Shown piece after piece: positions 45,940-58,027 of a stretch of DNA of 64,000 nucleotides. Location: NCBI GenBank assembly GCA_003693505.1, contig QUZD01000022.1, forward strand, positions 62,001 through 126,000, written 5' to 3'. Source of the stretch: Pseudonectria foliicola (lineage: Eukaryota; Ascomycota; Sordariomycetes; Hypocreales; Nectriaceae). Made by a program: the position numbers and the translations under genes. How positions within the stretch are numbered: the stretch's first letter is position 1; every line of letters starts with the position of its first letter. Below the pieces are notes generated by a model, which was not told the origin of the DNA, did not search any database, and was given only the letters and a program-made list of their open reading frames with translations.

Positions 45940-48900
45940 AGCGACTGCGTTCAGGACAGGCGGTGGTGACGGGGAATCGGTGTCGAGGATGGTGTTGGAC
46001 AGACTTGACGGATCAAGATCAAGGCAGCGCGGGGGCAGAAGGCAGAAGGTAACTTAGTGGGCAGTAGGGGAGAGGGAAATCCAACTGCAGCTTCCCAGAA
46101 CGGCCCGGGAACAGATTGATGGATGGGATGGATCAATGGATGGATCAGTCCAATGGGTGCGGGTGGTGGGATTTCCATCGGACGGGCAAACCAAACCAAG
46201 CCAAGTCAAGGAAGGGCCTGCTGGGTTGCTGGTACAGTACATGGCTCGGTACGACGGCCCAAGTACTGGCGACACCTGCATCGAAGGTACCTATGGACCG
46301 CACTAGGGGCCCCCGAAGCGTGCTAGAGGCGAAGCACCGGAACTAACAGAGCACTGTATTCTACTATTATAGGTTGTACCTTGGGTAGTGCCCGGGCAGT
46401 ACATAGGGACCTGGGCAGCTGGGCTCCCGGGCTGGGACCTCTATTGTCTATTGTACTGTACCTAGGGCCTCCAGTCTCCAGTGATGACGAGTGGAGGGGC
46501 CGGGGCCCCCCACGTACTGTACAGTAGGGGCAAGCATGCACCTTGGGTACCTAGTCTGCAGCCTGCAGCCTGCAGCCTGCAGTCTGCAGTCTTGGTGCAG
46601 TCTGCTCTGCAGCATAGCGCCGCAGCGCTTGGATGTCAGTGCTACGCCAGACATTGACGAGTGCTCTGATCAGAGAGGGTACCTCGGCTATCCGTACTCT
46701 CCATTCTGTCTGCGGTACCAAGGGTGCCTCCCACCCGCAACCGCAACCGCAACCGCAACCGCAACCACAGCCGCAACCGCATCCAACGATCCGCGTCCCA
46801 GCCCGGCTCAGGGACCACAACGTCAGAAGCGCCCTGCGCAAGACAAGGAGACAAGGGAAGAGTGGGGGCTTTGGGCTTTGGGCTTTGGCTTTGGGTTTAG
46901 AGACTTGGGCTTGTGGGCAACAAATTGCCTGCCTTGCCTGCCATCATTGGCGTGGTAAATCGACGCTACGCATGCTCTAGTGACTCGGAACTACTTCCAT
47001 GCATGTGCCGAGCAAGACTCGCCGTTGCTCGGAGGGAACGAGGAGCGCAAGTACCGCAATACCTCGTCTGCCCGCTCACATGCTGGAGAAAGCCCCGTCT
47101 CTCTCCCTACAATTGTTTCTCTTTTTTTTCCATCACCACACACACTCTCCTGTCATGTGTGGGTAAATGCAACCATTTCAGCCCCAAGGGCAGCCATAAG
47201 GTTCAGATAGAGCAGACAGCAAAATAGTAGGCCCAAATCCCCAATCCTCAATCCCCAATCCCCAAATCCCCGGCCCATAAGTTAACTCTTGCCCGCCACT
47301 GGAGGGCGGCCCAGAGACCCAGGGACCCAGTCAACCAGTCAAAGCACTGGCTGGCTCCGATCCGAATGGATCGTCATCTCCATTTTCCGTCTCCATACTG
47401 ACACCGTTCAAACTAAACTTGTCCGTCAGAGAGGCGATGCGAGCCATGCAAATGGTGGAGATCGGCGCCGTGTGAACATCCATGGAGAGCCAACAATTTG
47501 GGGGGGGGGGGCAATGGGCAAAGCTCGTTCCCGCCACGCCGGGTCTATAGAAGGAATAGCACCTTGTTTGCGCGTGCCATAAGTACATGGTACGAGCTTC
47601 TGGTGCTGTATTCGGATGATCTGAGACTCGTCAGGGCTGGCAACGGCACTACCTTTCATGAGGTCTAACCTCCTACGAGGCGTGCGAGGTTTCGGGTTTG
47701 ACGCCGTTGCCGTCAAGAAATGCACGTCTAGGACTCTAGGTCTATTCGGGCGGCAGGACGCTCCCAGGTGCCCTTGAGCAAATTGTCCAGATATCACCCA
47801 GGATTCCATTCTATCCAACCACGGCGAACAAGCAGCATTTGCCTAGGTACAATAGGTACTGTACTATGGTAGTATCCAGGTGCCAGCATGCTTCCATACC
47901 TCTGCATCAAATAGCTACAGTACATGTACAGAGCACCTAAGTTTACCCACACGGCATGGCACGGACGTCCAACAGAATAAGGAAGCAAGCAGTGGGGGTG
48001 CGGAGAGCAAGACCCTGGGCGGCCAAGGCAGAAAGCATCCACCGGCATGGATGGCGTCGAGGGCGCGGGTCCGAATCAGGAGCCGTGCATCGAGACGACA
48101 CTTGAGGCACATGGACTCTGGAATCTGGACAGGTCGTGACAGGCCAACTCACGCATCCAAGTCTAAAGTCCGTCCGTACCTCGACATCACTCAGAGGAAT
48201 CTAGAAGAGAAAACAGGCCTGACCTAGAACACCTGCCAAGCAACGCAACCCAGCCCGTATCACAGAGCTCGACATGCCCCATTTGCATGCACGATGCATG
48301 CACACCAGGTACTTAACTTACCTGCCCACTGTACATACTGTAGTAGGTATCGTCTACTACATAGAACGGTCGCCCATGTCAGCGCTCGCTGTGGCCGTTT
48401 CCAACATGGGACAGCCCCCATGGAGCAGGGTGCAGCAGTGTCCATCGTAAATAGCAATCGCCAGGCTTCATGACAAGGTGGACAGAAGTATGAACAGATT
48501 ACGGCACAGTCATTGAGGAGGCTGACGAAAGCCAATGACATGACTGGTCACTTTGCTTTTGGCCGCCTCGGTCAAACGCCGTTGATGGCGGCCCAGACCA
48601 GATCCATGCGCCGGACTGATCTCGTCCAAACAAAGCGTCTAGCCTGCTAAGCTCGGCGCGGCCTGCCTCCTTATACTGGGACGGGACGCCTTTGTCCCCC
48701 CTAGTCAGCACAATTTTGCCCGTAGGATACCTCTACATAGTAAACTCCCTTGAATGGGGTAACCATACCTTTCAATTCAACCTCGCTTCGTCCAAGTACT
48801 AATCTCATCTACAGCAGCACCACCAAGTAGAAACAGCAGGCGACTGCGGAGTACACTCTCGAGCTTGGTACTGGCACTATTCCCCGTTTCCCCCTTGGCT

Positions 48901-49202
48901 TTCTTCCTCGAATGCACGGGGTCCTGACCTGGCAAAGTGGCATCAGGGGTCAATTTAGAGATATATTGATGTATTTCTGGAATTTCCGGTACCTGCCTCT
49001 GAAATACCGCTGGTCCTTCATCAAATTGAGACGTCGCCTCATCCCCACGGGGACTGGTCTCGGACTCCGCTACGCCCTACGCCATGCTCGATCTCTCACA
49101 AGTCCGCCCGAGCCGCATCCCTACCTTTTCATGTTGAGGCTCCTCTGGCCGTTCCCGAGATGGCATTTGGAAGCTGTGCTCCCGCCGCCCCCACCGACAA
49201 TC
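45940..49202. other. Long upstream region of AREA and neighbouring non-coding DNA
   Basis: 3.3 kb without a supported gene. The AREA-proximal kilobase holds GCAGCCT repeats (about 46557-46588), a (GCAACC)n array, many TACTGTAC/GGTACC-type palindromes and a TTTGGGC run at about 46870. A poly-G tract lies at 47502. Long upstream regions are common for fungal nitrogen regulators, but I see no defined GATA cluster. Confidence 0.5.
46735..46782. repeat. Hexanucleotide repeat (GCAACC)n upstream of AREA
   Basis: Roughly seven GCAACC/GCAACCACA-type units with one ACAGCC interruption, about 800 bases upstream of the AREA start codon. Confidence 0.9.
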
Positions 49203-49753
49203 ATGGCTGACCCCGACAGTATCGTTTTCCAGACCCGGGACCTGATTTATCTTCGTTCCATGCCGTTGTGGCGGGCAAAGGACACACCTCAGCGCGCCTT
49301 TCACAGCCTCTACGAGGCTTTTTGCACTGCTGATGGGCATATGATCACGTACGAAACAGAGTACGTTTGGGCACGGTCTGAACCGGCCTGGGCTACTGCT
49401 CTCATTCGAGACCCTCAATGTGCAGACCCGGAGCAATACGCCATTATGGCCTCCCTAGCCGAGATCTTCATAGAGTCATTCATGTGGAGGCTGGAACTCG
49501 GCCTTCGACGGACTGACAAGGCCATTATGAATCGTTATGTAGACCCTCCCCCTCTGGTCCCAGAGGTCTGCCCGGCGTGGGCAATCAAGGTGCCTCCATT
49601 AAGCAAAGGTTGTGCATCCACCCCGAAGAGATTCGTGAATTTGACAGCCCTTTCCACCGACGTAATATCTATGGCGACGAGTCATTTCTATACAGTATAA
49701 CAGTCGAGTATTGCGCACATACTGGCTCTCTTGGCTGGCACCTTTGGCGCTAG
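49203..49753 (+). CDS. Orphan hypothetical protein, two-exon model
   Basis: No family recognised. A plus frame open from 48912 contains a protein-like stretch from MADPDSIVFQTRDLIYL through LYEAFCTADGHMITYETEYVW to FIESFMWRLELGLRRTDKAI. The frame then continues to 49700 with weak-looking sequence, whereas another frame reads LCIHPEEIREFDSPFHRRNI and ends in SLGWHLWR at a TAG at 49751-49753. A 65-nt intron, 49539-49603 (GTAGAC donor, ATTAAG acceptor), joins the two in phase to give 161 residues. The donor and the lack of a clear branch site make this uncertain; a frameshift in a decaying gene would explain the same data. The ATG at 49203 is preferred because upstream sequence is Arg/Leu/Pro-rich and not protein-like. 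Confidence 0.4.
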
Positions 49754-49863
49754 CTGCCGAAGTAGCGATAGCCCAAGTCTACTATGTGCCAGTACATTTT
49801 GATTCAGCATCGGACCCATTCACCATTGACGGCTCGACAGCTCGGTAGACCTACGCTTTCACC

Positions 49864-50433
49864 TCAAACAATGCCAGCAATTCTGACTTCTCCATATGTT
49901 TGGAAATAGTAATCAGCACCCTCCTGAATGGCCTCGTCGGGCGGTGGCACGTCGAACCCGTTGAGATTGAGGCCACGAATGTACTGAAAAGTCAAGGTAG
50001 ACCCCCCTATGCTGTTCAACGTTTTTAGTTCCTCGCTGGTCACGAGCGTGAACAACACGGCGGATCTTGCGCTCCAGTGCCCAGTCCAATTTGCCGGCGT
50101 AGATGGAAGGATTCTTTCCCCGAAAGACAGGCAGGCCCTGCTGCACTGACTGAAGAAAAAGATCCAGGTGCCGGTCTCAGTAGCAAAGAGCTCCACCTGT
50201 TGGTTGAGCCAGTCGTTGGGTAACCCACCTTGACGGGAAGTGGCCGATACGACTTTCTCGAAATCCTGCGAATAATCTTCAACAACTGCGATATTCGGAT
50301 CCAGCATACAATCAATGTCATATGAAGTGGACCGGTTGAAACGCAGCCGCACAGCCAAGCGACCTCGCACGGAGAGGAGCTTAATCGGCGCAACGCTCAT
50401 GAGCAGGCCAGATTCGGCTATGTTGGCGTCCAC
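49864..50433 (-). pseudogene. Nucleotidyltransferase-like gene with two compensating frameshifts
   Basis: A minus frame of 189 codons looks continuous but its middle is read in the wrong frame. The first part has RGRLAVRLRFNRSTSYDIDCML, resembling the G-G/S...D-x-D core of nucleotidyltransferase-fold proteins, and then DWLNQQVELFATETGTW. From about 50163 the sensible sequence moves to another frame (VQQGLPVFRGKN, YAGKLDWALERKIRRV). Near the G6 run at about 50005 it returns to the first frame (IRGLNLNGFDVPP). One missing base after GTW and one change at the G run would explain this. The canonical second Gly of the nucleotide-binding motif reads as Arg-Gly. There is no good ATG upstream, and an in-frame TAA precedes the GTG at 50433, so the N-terminus is probably lost or in an unseen exon. 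The family assignment is by motif resemblance. Confidence 0.5.
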
Positions 50434-53400
50434 CAGCGTTAACGCGAGTTAGAAGAGCTAAATCTATAGGATACGGTAGTAATGAGCTCGGAACTCCTAG
50501 CGTGCCTCTTTGCATATGGTCGTAAGTCATGGGCGCAGCATATCGCCTCGGGACGAACATCCTGCCCCGTCATTGCTGAAGTCGAGGATGAATCTTATCC
50601 GATAGCAGCGAAGGTGAGAAGGCGACTGTAACGATAGAAGGAAGGTGTACAGCTGCGAAAGTGACAGATGATTCTACTTCCTGGGAATGTGTAGAGGTAT
50701 ATATGAGATCATAATAAACTTGCCAAAGTAGGTGTTGGCGCTCTTCGATATGAGCCAAAGCTATGCGGCCATGGCCTCGACCATATCGGCGGCTGTCTCG
50801 TAGCCGGGGCTGGTTCTGGGCAATGGATGATGTCTTTGCGAATTGGTTGGTGATGGGTAGTTGGGTCAGTGTAGCATGTGGGAACATTGGCGGCAGCAAC
50901 CAACAGCTTTGCCCCGAACGATATCCTGGCCTGCCCGGAAACAACAGTGGCCAGAGAGAAGTAATGGCGCCAAGACGAGCCTTGTGAAAGAGTGTAAGAG
51001 TACAGCCCTGTGGCAACTCCCGTTCTGCACGTACGTATGCGGATCGTTTACCAGGCCAAGCTTGAGGCACGGCTGGATGCGATTTTACACCCAAGATGGG
51101 GCCATGGCGCATGAGGTCAGATCTGCAAATGCGACATGGAGACGAAGAAGTCAGTACATTATGTGAGCGACAAGTCCGGGGCACACGTGACGGGACGTTT
51201 GCTAATTCTGGCTCGGCAGGTCGCGATCTTTTTCTACGGTGGCTAGGTATGTAACTTGACCGTAGGTCACCATCAACAGACAACCGCCTCTCAAAAAGCA
51301 AACCTCGACGGACTCGAATACCTGCCAGCAAAGGCAAAGGGCTAATGGATGGGCTTGTCTCATACTCGCTGTTCAGCGATGTCGGTCCGCGCGCCAGTGG
51401 ATCCAAGCCGTCTCGTTCCGGCGCCGCAGAAACCTCTCCATCCATCGCCTCTGTCTGCCATGTGCGCCTCGGTCCGCACGAAAGATGGATTGATGGGGTG
51501 AGGGAGCGTTCAAATCCATGCAGCCATGGTATATAACGGCTGCATCTAGGGATCCCTCCGCCCCACGCGCAAGGGGGAAGCCCGCGAGCAAGGGTGCGCC
51601 GGCTTTAGTAGCGCCATGGCACCTATCACCAGCTTGGGAGGCACAGGGAGTGGAGATATCTCTCGGTGGTGGCTTAACGCCTCATGCATCCCACGCGACA
51701 AGGGACAAGGGCACCATCTGTCCGGTGTGAAGGTACAGATTTCTGGGTATAGGTACTTGCTTGCGTGGCAACCACAACTCCCTCCCTTTTGCTCCGTCGT
51801 CACATTCCGACTTGGAGGACGGGCAGACACCCGCCCTAGCGGATTGATGGCAGCTCAGGCGCCCTGCTCTGTGGCACTAAGTAAGCTCTTGGCATTGGTT
51901 TGGAGTTGCGCCAGCTGGACATGTTTGCACTGCACCTCACTGTTCTGTCGGCTTACTTTCAAACATGGCCCTTCTTGGGGTGCGAGCACTCCTACGTGGA
52001 TATGTTTCAAGCCCCATTTCCACATGGGCGCATCACGATTCAGTCTGCCGCTCGAGACATCGTTCCTAGCTCAAGCCACGGAGGTGAAGCAATGGTCACC
52101 AAAGTTTCCAGAACTTAGCACTACATGACCATCGAGAACCAGATGTTAGACGGCGTCTCCATGAGCGATAATTACATGCCTGCTGCTGCACGGATATGAT
52201 ACGACGGCGACATGCTGCCGAGGAGGCTGAACGCTAGTTCACAAGGGCGGGCGTCAACCAACAACTAGCAGGCACCTGCACCCTGCCCCGGCCGGCCGGT
52301 AACCAGCACTTCCTTGCTGAAAGTGACCACAGCCTAAATTCCAAGAGTCCGGGCCTGAGAAGAGGTGACATGCTTTGCTCACGCTCAATTCTGCGGGAAA
52401 TATGGCCGGACATGGCGGCATACATAGCGCCAAATTCAACGCCAGCCCGCCTTCCAGCCTTGCACTGACCTTGGCTGTCTCAGTCAGAAATGCTCCTGTG
52501 AAGCGCGCTCCTCCGAAACAAGATGGGACGTTCCAACCTTCTACAGAACACCTGATTGGGTTGCCATTTGGAGAACCCGTACTGGCACATACTCAACCAC
52601 GCCGCCGGAGACAACGACCCTTTAATATGTCTGCACGCATGCGCACGATGCTTCTCTGAGAGCATGTGAACAGGCTCCGTCAACCATTAAAAGTCAAGAT
52701 GACCCAAGAGGAGAGTGATCAAGTATTCACCAAAGCGCCCGCAGTGGGGTCAGCGAGAAGACTCGCATGGGTACCTACTATGTACGTACTACTTATGTAG
52801 GGAACGGGAACACAACACCAAGCCGAACCCCACCCACGCCTTGCAGGGGAGACGGGCGCGACTCTCATCCTCGCAAGCGCTGCTGGCGGTCCAATCCGAG
52901 GCCTACCTCTGTCAGAAGTCGGAATAACACGAGCAGCCACACACTGCAGAGGCTGGCACGGCACGCCTCATGTTTCGTGCCATACCGTACTGCTTCACGG
53001 CGCTGAAACTACACATGGCCGCGAGTCAGCCGACGGATCGCTTTATTGGACATACGAGGTTCCATTGCAACGAGCCTGGCACACCAAGTCACAGATTTCT
53101 TGCCTGATTTCACTAGGCACAATACATGCCCTGGCGTGGTTTCTGTGGTGAGTGCCGGCTCCCCGCCCGCTCTTGCAGGTACCACCAGTTGGCCGCATGC
53201 ATCTTCATGTCGTCCGTCCGCTCACGAATGCTCCGGCCGGTCCAGGGTGCATGTACAAGTACAAGTACCCTCGTTCGCACTGGAAGTCTTACCTGTCGCG
53301 TGGCATGGTAACACCAGCCCAGCCCAGCCCAGCCCAGGTCAAGGCTGGTACTCTACTACACATGCGCTCAACGACCAAACCAAGCGTATTTTTGTTCAGA

Positions 53401-55946
53401 GGTTGGTTTGTGGTAGTGTAGCAGCTAATCCATCAAGAGGAGAGAACATGAATCGATCGGCTGCTCCCCTGCCGGGCCTCGGCGGAAATACTTCCAAATC
53501 GCCGTTGCGCCCGCAAGTGACTCGACGACCGCAACGATGGTGTCAGCGGCTGATGACAGGACCACATGTGAGTGTACAGTAAGAACCCCGTCAGGACCAA
53601 CCATGCGGGTTTGGCCTGCTAGCTCAAGACCCAACAAAGCCTCTTCGCTGCTGGACCTAAGGTGACTCGCCCAGTGAGCTTCCATGGCACTAGGCTGATC
53701 TGGTCAGTAGGCTCGAGACTCAGTGAAGAAAGATCATCATACACTGCCTTTCCTCACAAAGGAAAGCACAGGCAGCTGCGCAACATGCTTCTGCATCTGC
53801 ACCTACGGCCCAGATTCTGAATCTACACCGTCGTTGCAAGCGACCCGCTCCGCTGTACGGAGACTTGACTGGGGTTAAGATTTGCTTGAAACTAGATTTC
53901 TCTTACAGCCGAGAGACGATCAAGGCCCACGGCGCCGTCTCCGCACTGCAACTTGCTGCCCAGCGTCCTACAATAAGCGACCCAAAAACACGCAAAGATC
54001 GTCATAACCGTGAAAGGCAGTCCGCAATATTCTCCAGAAAAAAGATATTGGGTCCGGGGACTGGTTACATACATAGTACATGTTTGCTGAGCGAATAAGA
54101 CCCTTAGAGACCCTTGGAGAACCCCAGGACAGGCCCACCGCAGCGGTGTGGCAACGGAGATACGGACAGATATCAATATGTCACGACAAGACCGCTCAAG
54201 AACAGCTGCATTCGATGCACGTCGAACAGTCCTACTCTCGGAACTGGACGAGGGTCCAGGCCCCTACTTGCGACTCGTTGGTTACGTAGCATCTTCTTCT
54301 CGGTCAATTAGGCACGGCTAAGGCTAGCTGGGATGAGGAGTTAAGGAGGCAAGGAACATTTGAGTCTACCATGGCAGTCAGGGGAGGAAACGCTCTTCCA
54401 CTTTTATGCTCAATAACGAGTCAACACCAATGTACATACTCGTTAAGAGACCAAGATCGGCCGCTTCAACTTGGTCGCCAGACTGAGGATTGGTCCCCCT
54501 GCCTCCAAACAACATTCGTGTGGGGAAGCGAACAAGCGTCGTTGACTTGGGAGGCGAACAGGACTGGGGCAGAAAAGCCCCTCATCGTCTGCATTTGACG
54601 ACCCACGATGTCGTCAATCGCTGGTGTCCAAGCCCCCTTAATTATTTGGGGTGATCGACGTAATTGAGGGGTCTCAGGCCAAGTCCAGGGAAGAGGCGAA
54701 TGGGCTCGATGGCTAAGACGCACATGGCGAATTCATATCATCTTGCGGCAATCGATACAGTACAAGGGCAGGGCAGCATACCACTTGACGAAAGGGGATA
54801 GCGCCTAGTTCAAGTCACTCTGACTGAGTTACAGATGCTGGGATGAAGCGCCCTTTGCTTCCAGACCAGGGTAACCACGGACTGCCTAGCCAGAGTTATC
54901 AATGGCAGCTCTCGCAGCGAATGCTCGAGCGGCAATGCTGCTGAGGACACTATAGTCAAGTGATAGAGTTTGGCAATACGACAGATAGCCGAACGTATGG
55001 CGATGTTTCCTTGCCGATGCTTGGTTATCAGGCTCAGCGAGAACAAGGTTGACAGCTTGACCATTTCTGCCCCTAATGAGGCCTCGCTATCAGGTATTGA
55101 ATTATGCATATCTTTAAAAAGAAAAAAAAATAGGCAGGATCGACACGCCCGTCAAAATCTAGTCTAATCGACAGCAGATATGCCATTGCCAAAGCCTTGT
55201 TATCACGTCTGGACGAAGATAAAGGCGTACAATTGCGGGCACCTTCTCTGGCCTTATCAATGAAGGCGATGAGCTGCTGTACGTGGAACTTGGAGTCTTG
55301 CTGGGGTCTTTAATCTCCTCCATCAACTATTTAACGCCAGTTGCCCACCTGTTTTGATTTACATGCAGTTGCTGTCGTTGTCAACCCATAAGTCCGCCCA
55401 GAAACTTTGATGCCGCCGTAGCTGCTCATGCAGTTAGACAAACATACCCAACATCATGCAAGAGCTCTACGACAACGATGTACAACTCATCCCAAGTATC
55501 GGGTCCCACAGGTCTATCCTGCCTTTGCGCGTTGCTCAACTCCTGATCTATAAGAGATCATGAGAGTTCCGGTGCGCTGAGTCTGGAAATAAGAGCCTCA
55601 ACGAACGAGAACTGGACCCATCCATGCCTCGAGCAAAGTTACAATGTCGACTCTTTCACCCGAGGCATGTCCGTGCTGTCTGGTCGCGTGCTGTTCTTAC
55701 AATGCGCATTTCTTTGACGACGCTCTGTGCACGGTAACCACCGTCCGCAGCAGCGTGCTTCTTTGAAGCACATCCTTACATGCCAGTCTCTTTGTCCACC
55801 CATTGCTTCTATTTGAGGAACATGCTCAATGTTCACGAGCAAGGGAGAGAGTGTAGAATAGGTATAAGGAGTGGTGGTAAACCATCTTCCCTTGGCCCCT
55901 GGCCATGAACAATATTGTGCAGACCCTCAACGACTGCTGATACAGC
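50434..55946. other. Long gene-poor stretch
   Basis: 5.5 kb with no gene I can support. Minus frame 50570-51445 is 291 codons long but has Pro/Arg/Ser-rich, non-protein-like composition. Minus frame 53425-53685 is 86 codons, without a domain. A CCAGC repeat is at 53314-53337. I found no transposon ends, long direct repeats or RNA genes by eye. Confidence 0.45.
53314..53337. repeat. Pentanucleotide repeat (CCAGC)n
   Basis: Nearly five perfect tandem CCAGC units. Confidence 0.95.
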
Positions 55947-56987
55947 ATGAAGGCCCTTGGCAACTTCGTGCCTTTCATAGGCATGAATCGATCTTTGATA
56001 ATGCAATCGATTTTTATCATTATCGTTTTGTCCTTTGATCCGACCGCCGCGGCACCGCTGGGATTAGAAAACCAAGGATCTGGACAGGACAACCTGCCGA
56101 CGCATACACAAAAACAACATGGGCTTGGTACTCAAAACAGGATCTTAACACGCCGATATAGACACGAGAAGAATGCAAAGGCAGCCATCATCGGAGGATC
56201 GGTTGCCGCTGTTATCATTCTCGTAGCCGCTGCAGTTGTCGCATTTGGGATATACAAGGAGTGGTTGAAAGGAAGAAGATTATCGAAGAACCAAGGACTA
56301 GCGCCACTCAAACTCAAGAACAAAGCATCGAGCTCGAATTCCTCTCGGCTGAAGCGATCTCGTCCCCGGAACGGTCTGCGCCGACTGCGACTCGTCGATA
56401 GGCATGCGAACTCTGACGCCGATTTCACCTACTCTGACGACTATACTACAGTACAAGCTGGGATTTCGCTCCCCAGCTTCGTCGCCGAAAAAGCTGCCCG
56501 CGTACTTGGTGTGAGCTCGCCTCCCAAAGCGGTGGTAGGTCGGAACCGGTCTCCGAAACGACTGAACCGACGGGGACGGCCTCAGCCCCCAGCTCGGCCG
56601 CTTAGTCCGCTGTTCGAGGAGTCGAGGCGCAACTCTAGTTACACCATGAGTACGCTGGGGATGGAGCTTTTGCAGGACACAATGCGGGAGCCGCAGCCGC
56701 AGCGGTACGGGCAGGGCAACCCGACTGTTCCGGTTGTTGCCGCGCAGCGAACGACGACGAGAGAAGAAGAGGAGAGTTCCAGGCCAAGGCGTGGCAGAAC
56801 AAGATCTCAGATTGGCAAAACGTCTCGGTGGTCGGAAGACTCGGTCCAGGCGCAGCGGAAACCGAGCCGAAAGTACTTTGCGCCAGTGTTTGGGGAGCAC
56901 GGGGTGCTGGGTATCACATCTTGGAGGGGCTCGCCGGCAGAGGTGCAAAAGGTCAAGGCCGCTGTTTCTGGAGAGAGCAGCGGTTGA
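55947..56987 (+). CDS. Orphan single-pass membrane protein
   Basis: Single-exon frame of 346 residues; family not recognised. The N-terminus holds a signal-peptide-like segment (MQSIFIIIVLSFDPTAAAP; start may be ATG at 55947 or 55983). A short luminal part follows, then a strong transmembrane helix at about residues 78-100 (AAIIGGSVAAVIILVAAAVV) ending in a basic stop-transfer KEWLKGRR. The long C-terminal part is Arg/Ser/Pro-rich and disordered, with SDDYTTVQAGISLPSFVAEKA and a final HGVLGITSWRGSP segment that looks conserved-like. The layout suggests a type I plasma-membrane or endomembrane protein with a cytoplasmic tail of about 240 residues, as seen in fungal mid2-like or small lineage-specific membrane proteins. 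No catalytic motif is visible. Confidence 0.65.
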   Translation: MKALGNFVPFIGMNRSLIMQSIFIIIVLSFDPTAAAPLGLENQGSGQDNLPTHTQKQHGLGTQNRILTRRYRHEKNAKAAIIGGSVAAVIILVAAAVVAFGIYKEWLKGRRLSKNQGLAPLKLKNKASSSNSSRLKRSRPRNGLRRLRLVDRHANSDADFTYSDDYTTVQAGISLPSFVAEKAARVLGVSSPPKAVVGRNRSPKRLNRRGRPQPPARPLSPLFEESRRNSSYTMSTLGMELLQDTMREPQPQRYGQGNPTVPVVAAQRTTTREEEESSRPRRGRTRSQIGKTSRWSEDSVQAQRKPSRKYFAPVFGEHGVLGITSWRGSPAEVQKVKAAVSGESSG

Positions 56988-57458
56988 GATACGTAAACGG
57001 GTTGCCAGTGGGTGCGGCTGCCTGTTCTTCTCTGAGTGAGGGTTGGGGTTTGCGAATGGAAACGTTAAAGAGAGACGTGCAACTGCATGGTTTGTTGAAT
57101 CTGCTTGAGCACTTGAGCAGCCAGGCGCTTTTTTATAGACAGGGAATCGATCAAAGTAGTTGGAAGTTGACGGTTGAGAGCTTGTAGTGACTGGAATTTG
57201 CGAAGTATAGGTGAAAACACGATGCCAGTGTATGTTGCCGTTGCAACCCGGTGACTCCTCGTTCATGAGACTGAGCAGAAGACTTGCTATTACTGCCCAT
57301 ATCTGATCTTCAAGCTTGGAAGTTGCTCAACTGCTCCCTTTCGCATGATCCTAAGCTCATGTACGTTAAAATAGACTTATATGCCAGGATACAAGGCAGA
57401 CACTATTTACGTAACAGTTGACATGGGGTCTCAGTTAGTAACACCCGCCACCGCCACC
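56988..57458. other. Intergenic, 3' of the orphan membrane protein
   Basis: Likely 3' UTR and spacer. No feature recognised. Confidence 0.4.
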
Positions 57459-58027
57459 CTATATGGATGAATGTGTTGTGTATCGTTCCACGGGGTCGGT
57501 AAATTGGTAGTCCAGTTGCTGGGAAAGCTTCCGAGTTAAAACACAAGCGGAAGCGTGTTGTAGATGTGTCAACGCGTGGAGGTTTAAATCGTGCAGTTTG
57601 GCCGCCCGAGGTTGTATGAAACCTTCAGTAATATCAAATGAGTGTGACTTACCCAGTCCAGCGCTAGGGACTTGGTCTTGAATGAAACTATGGTATTCGG
57701 AAATGTACATTTAATGACTCTTTGACCTCCTGTTGGGTCTTGGATCCTGAAGGTCCGCATCCACCTGATATACGTCACCCAAGTATTACATGGCGGATCT
57801 CTAAACAGAAAATACGTTGAGCATGCGATGTGCCAGTTCAGCCCAAGATTCCCGTAGTAATCGCCGGCCGGGCGTTCTGTGTACGTACTCAAGTAGCAAT
57901 GCTTTTGGATTTTGCCAGAGACAGAAGAAGTTGACACTTGGAAACACCACCCGGCATATTGTACCAAATACATAATGATATAGTGATATGAAAATCGGTG
58001 AATTCCGACGGCCATATTACTCAACAC
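57459..58027 (-). CDS. Possible small cysteine-containing orphan gene
   Basis: Tentative two-exon model, 58027-57653 and 57518-57459, 144 residues. The 134-nt intron has a perfect GTAAGT donor, a TTTTAACTC branch-like site and a TTTCCCAG acceptor, and both sides are in phase. The central sequence reads like a folded small protein: CYLSTYTERPAGDYYGNLGL, WHIACSTYFLFRDPPCNTW, then YIRWMRTFRIQDPTGG and VIKCTFPN. Five cysteines fall in that core or just before it. The N-terminus is hydrophobic/aromatic but is not a classical signal peptide, so the first exon may be wrong. No family recognised. A secreted effector-like role is conceivable but unproven. Confidence 0.3.

Noticed and set aside
46735..46782. 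CRISPR-like regular spacing
   Set aside because: The units are contiguous hexamers without spacers, in a eukaryotic genome. It is a microsatellite.
50570..51445. 291-codon minus frame
   Set aside because: Long, but composition is Pro/Arg/Ser-rich without hydrophobic pattern or domain, and competing frames exist on the plus strand. Not supportable as a gene.
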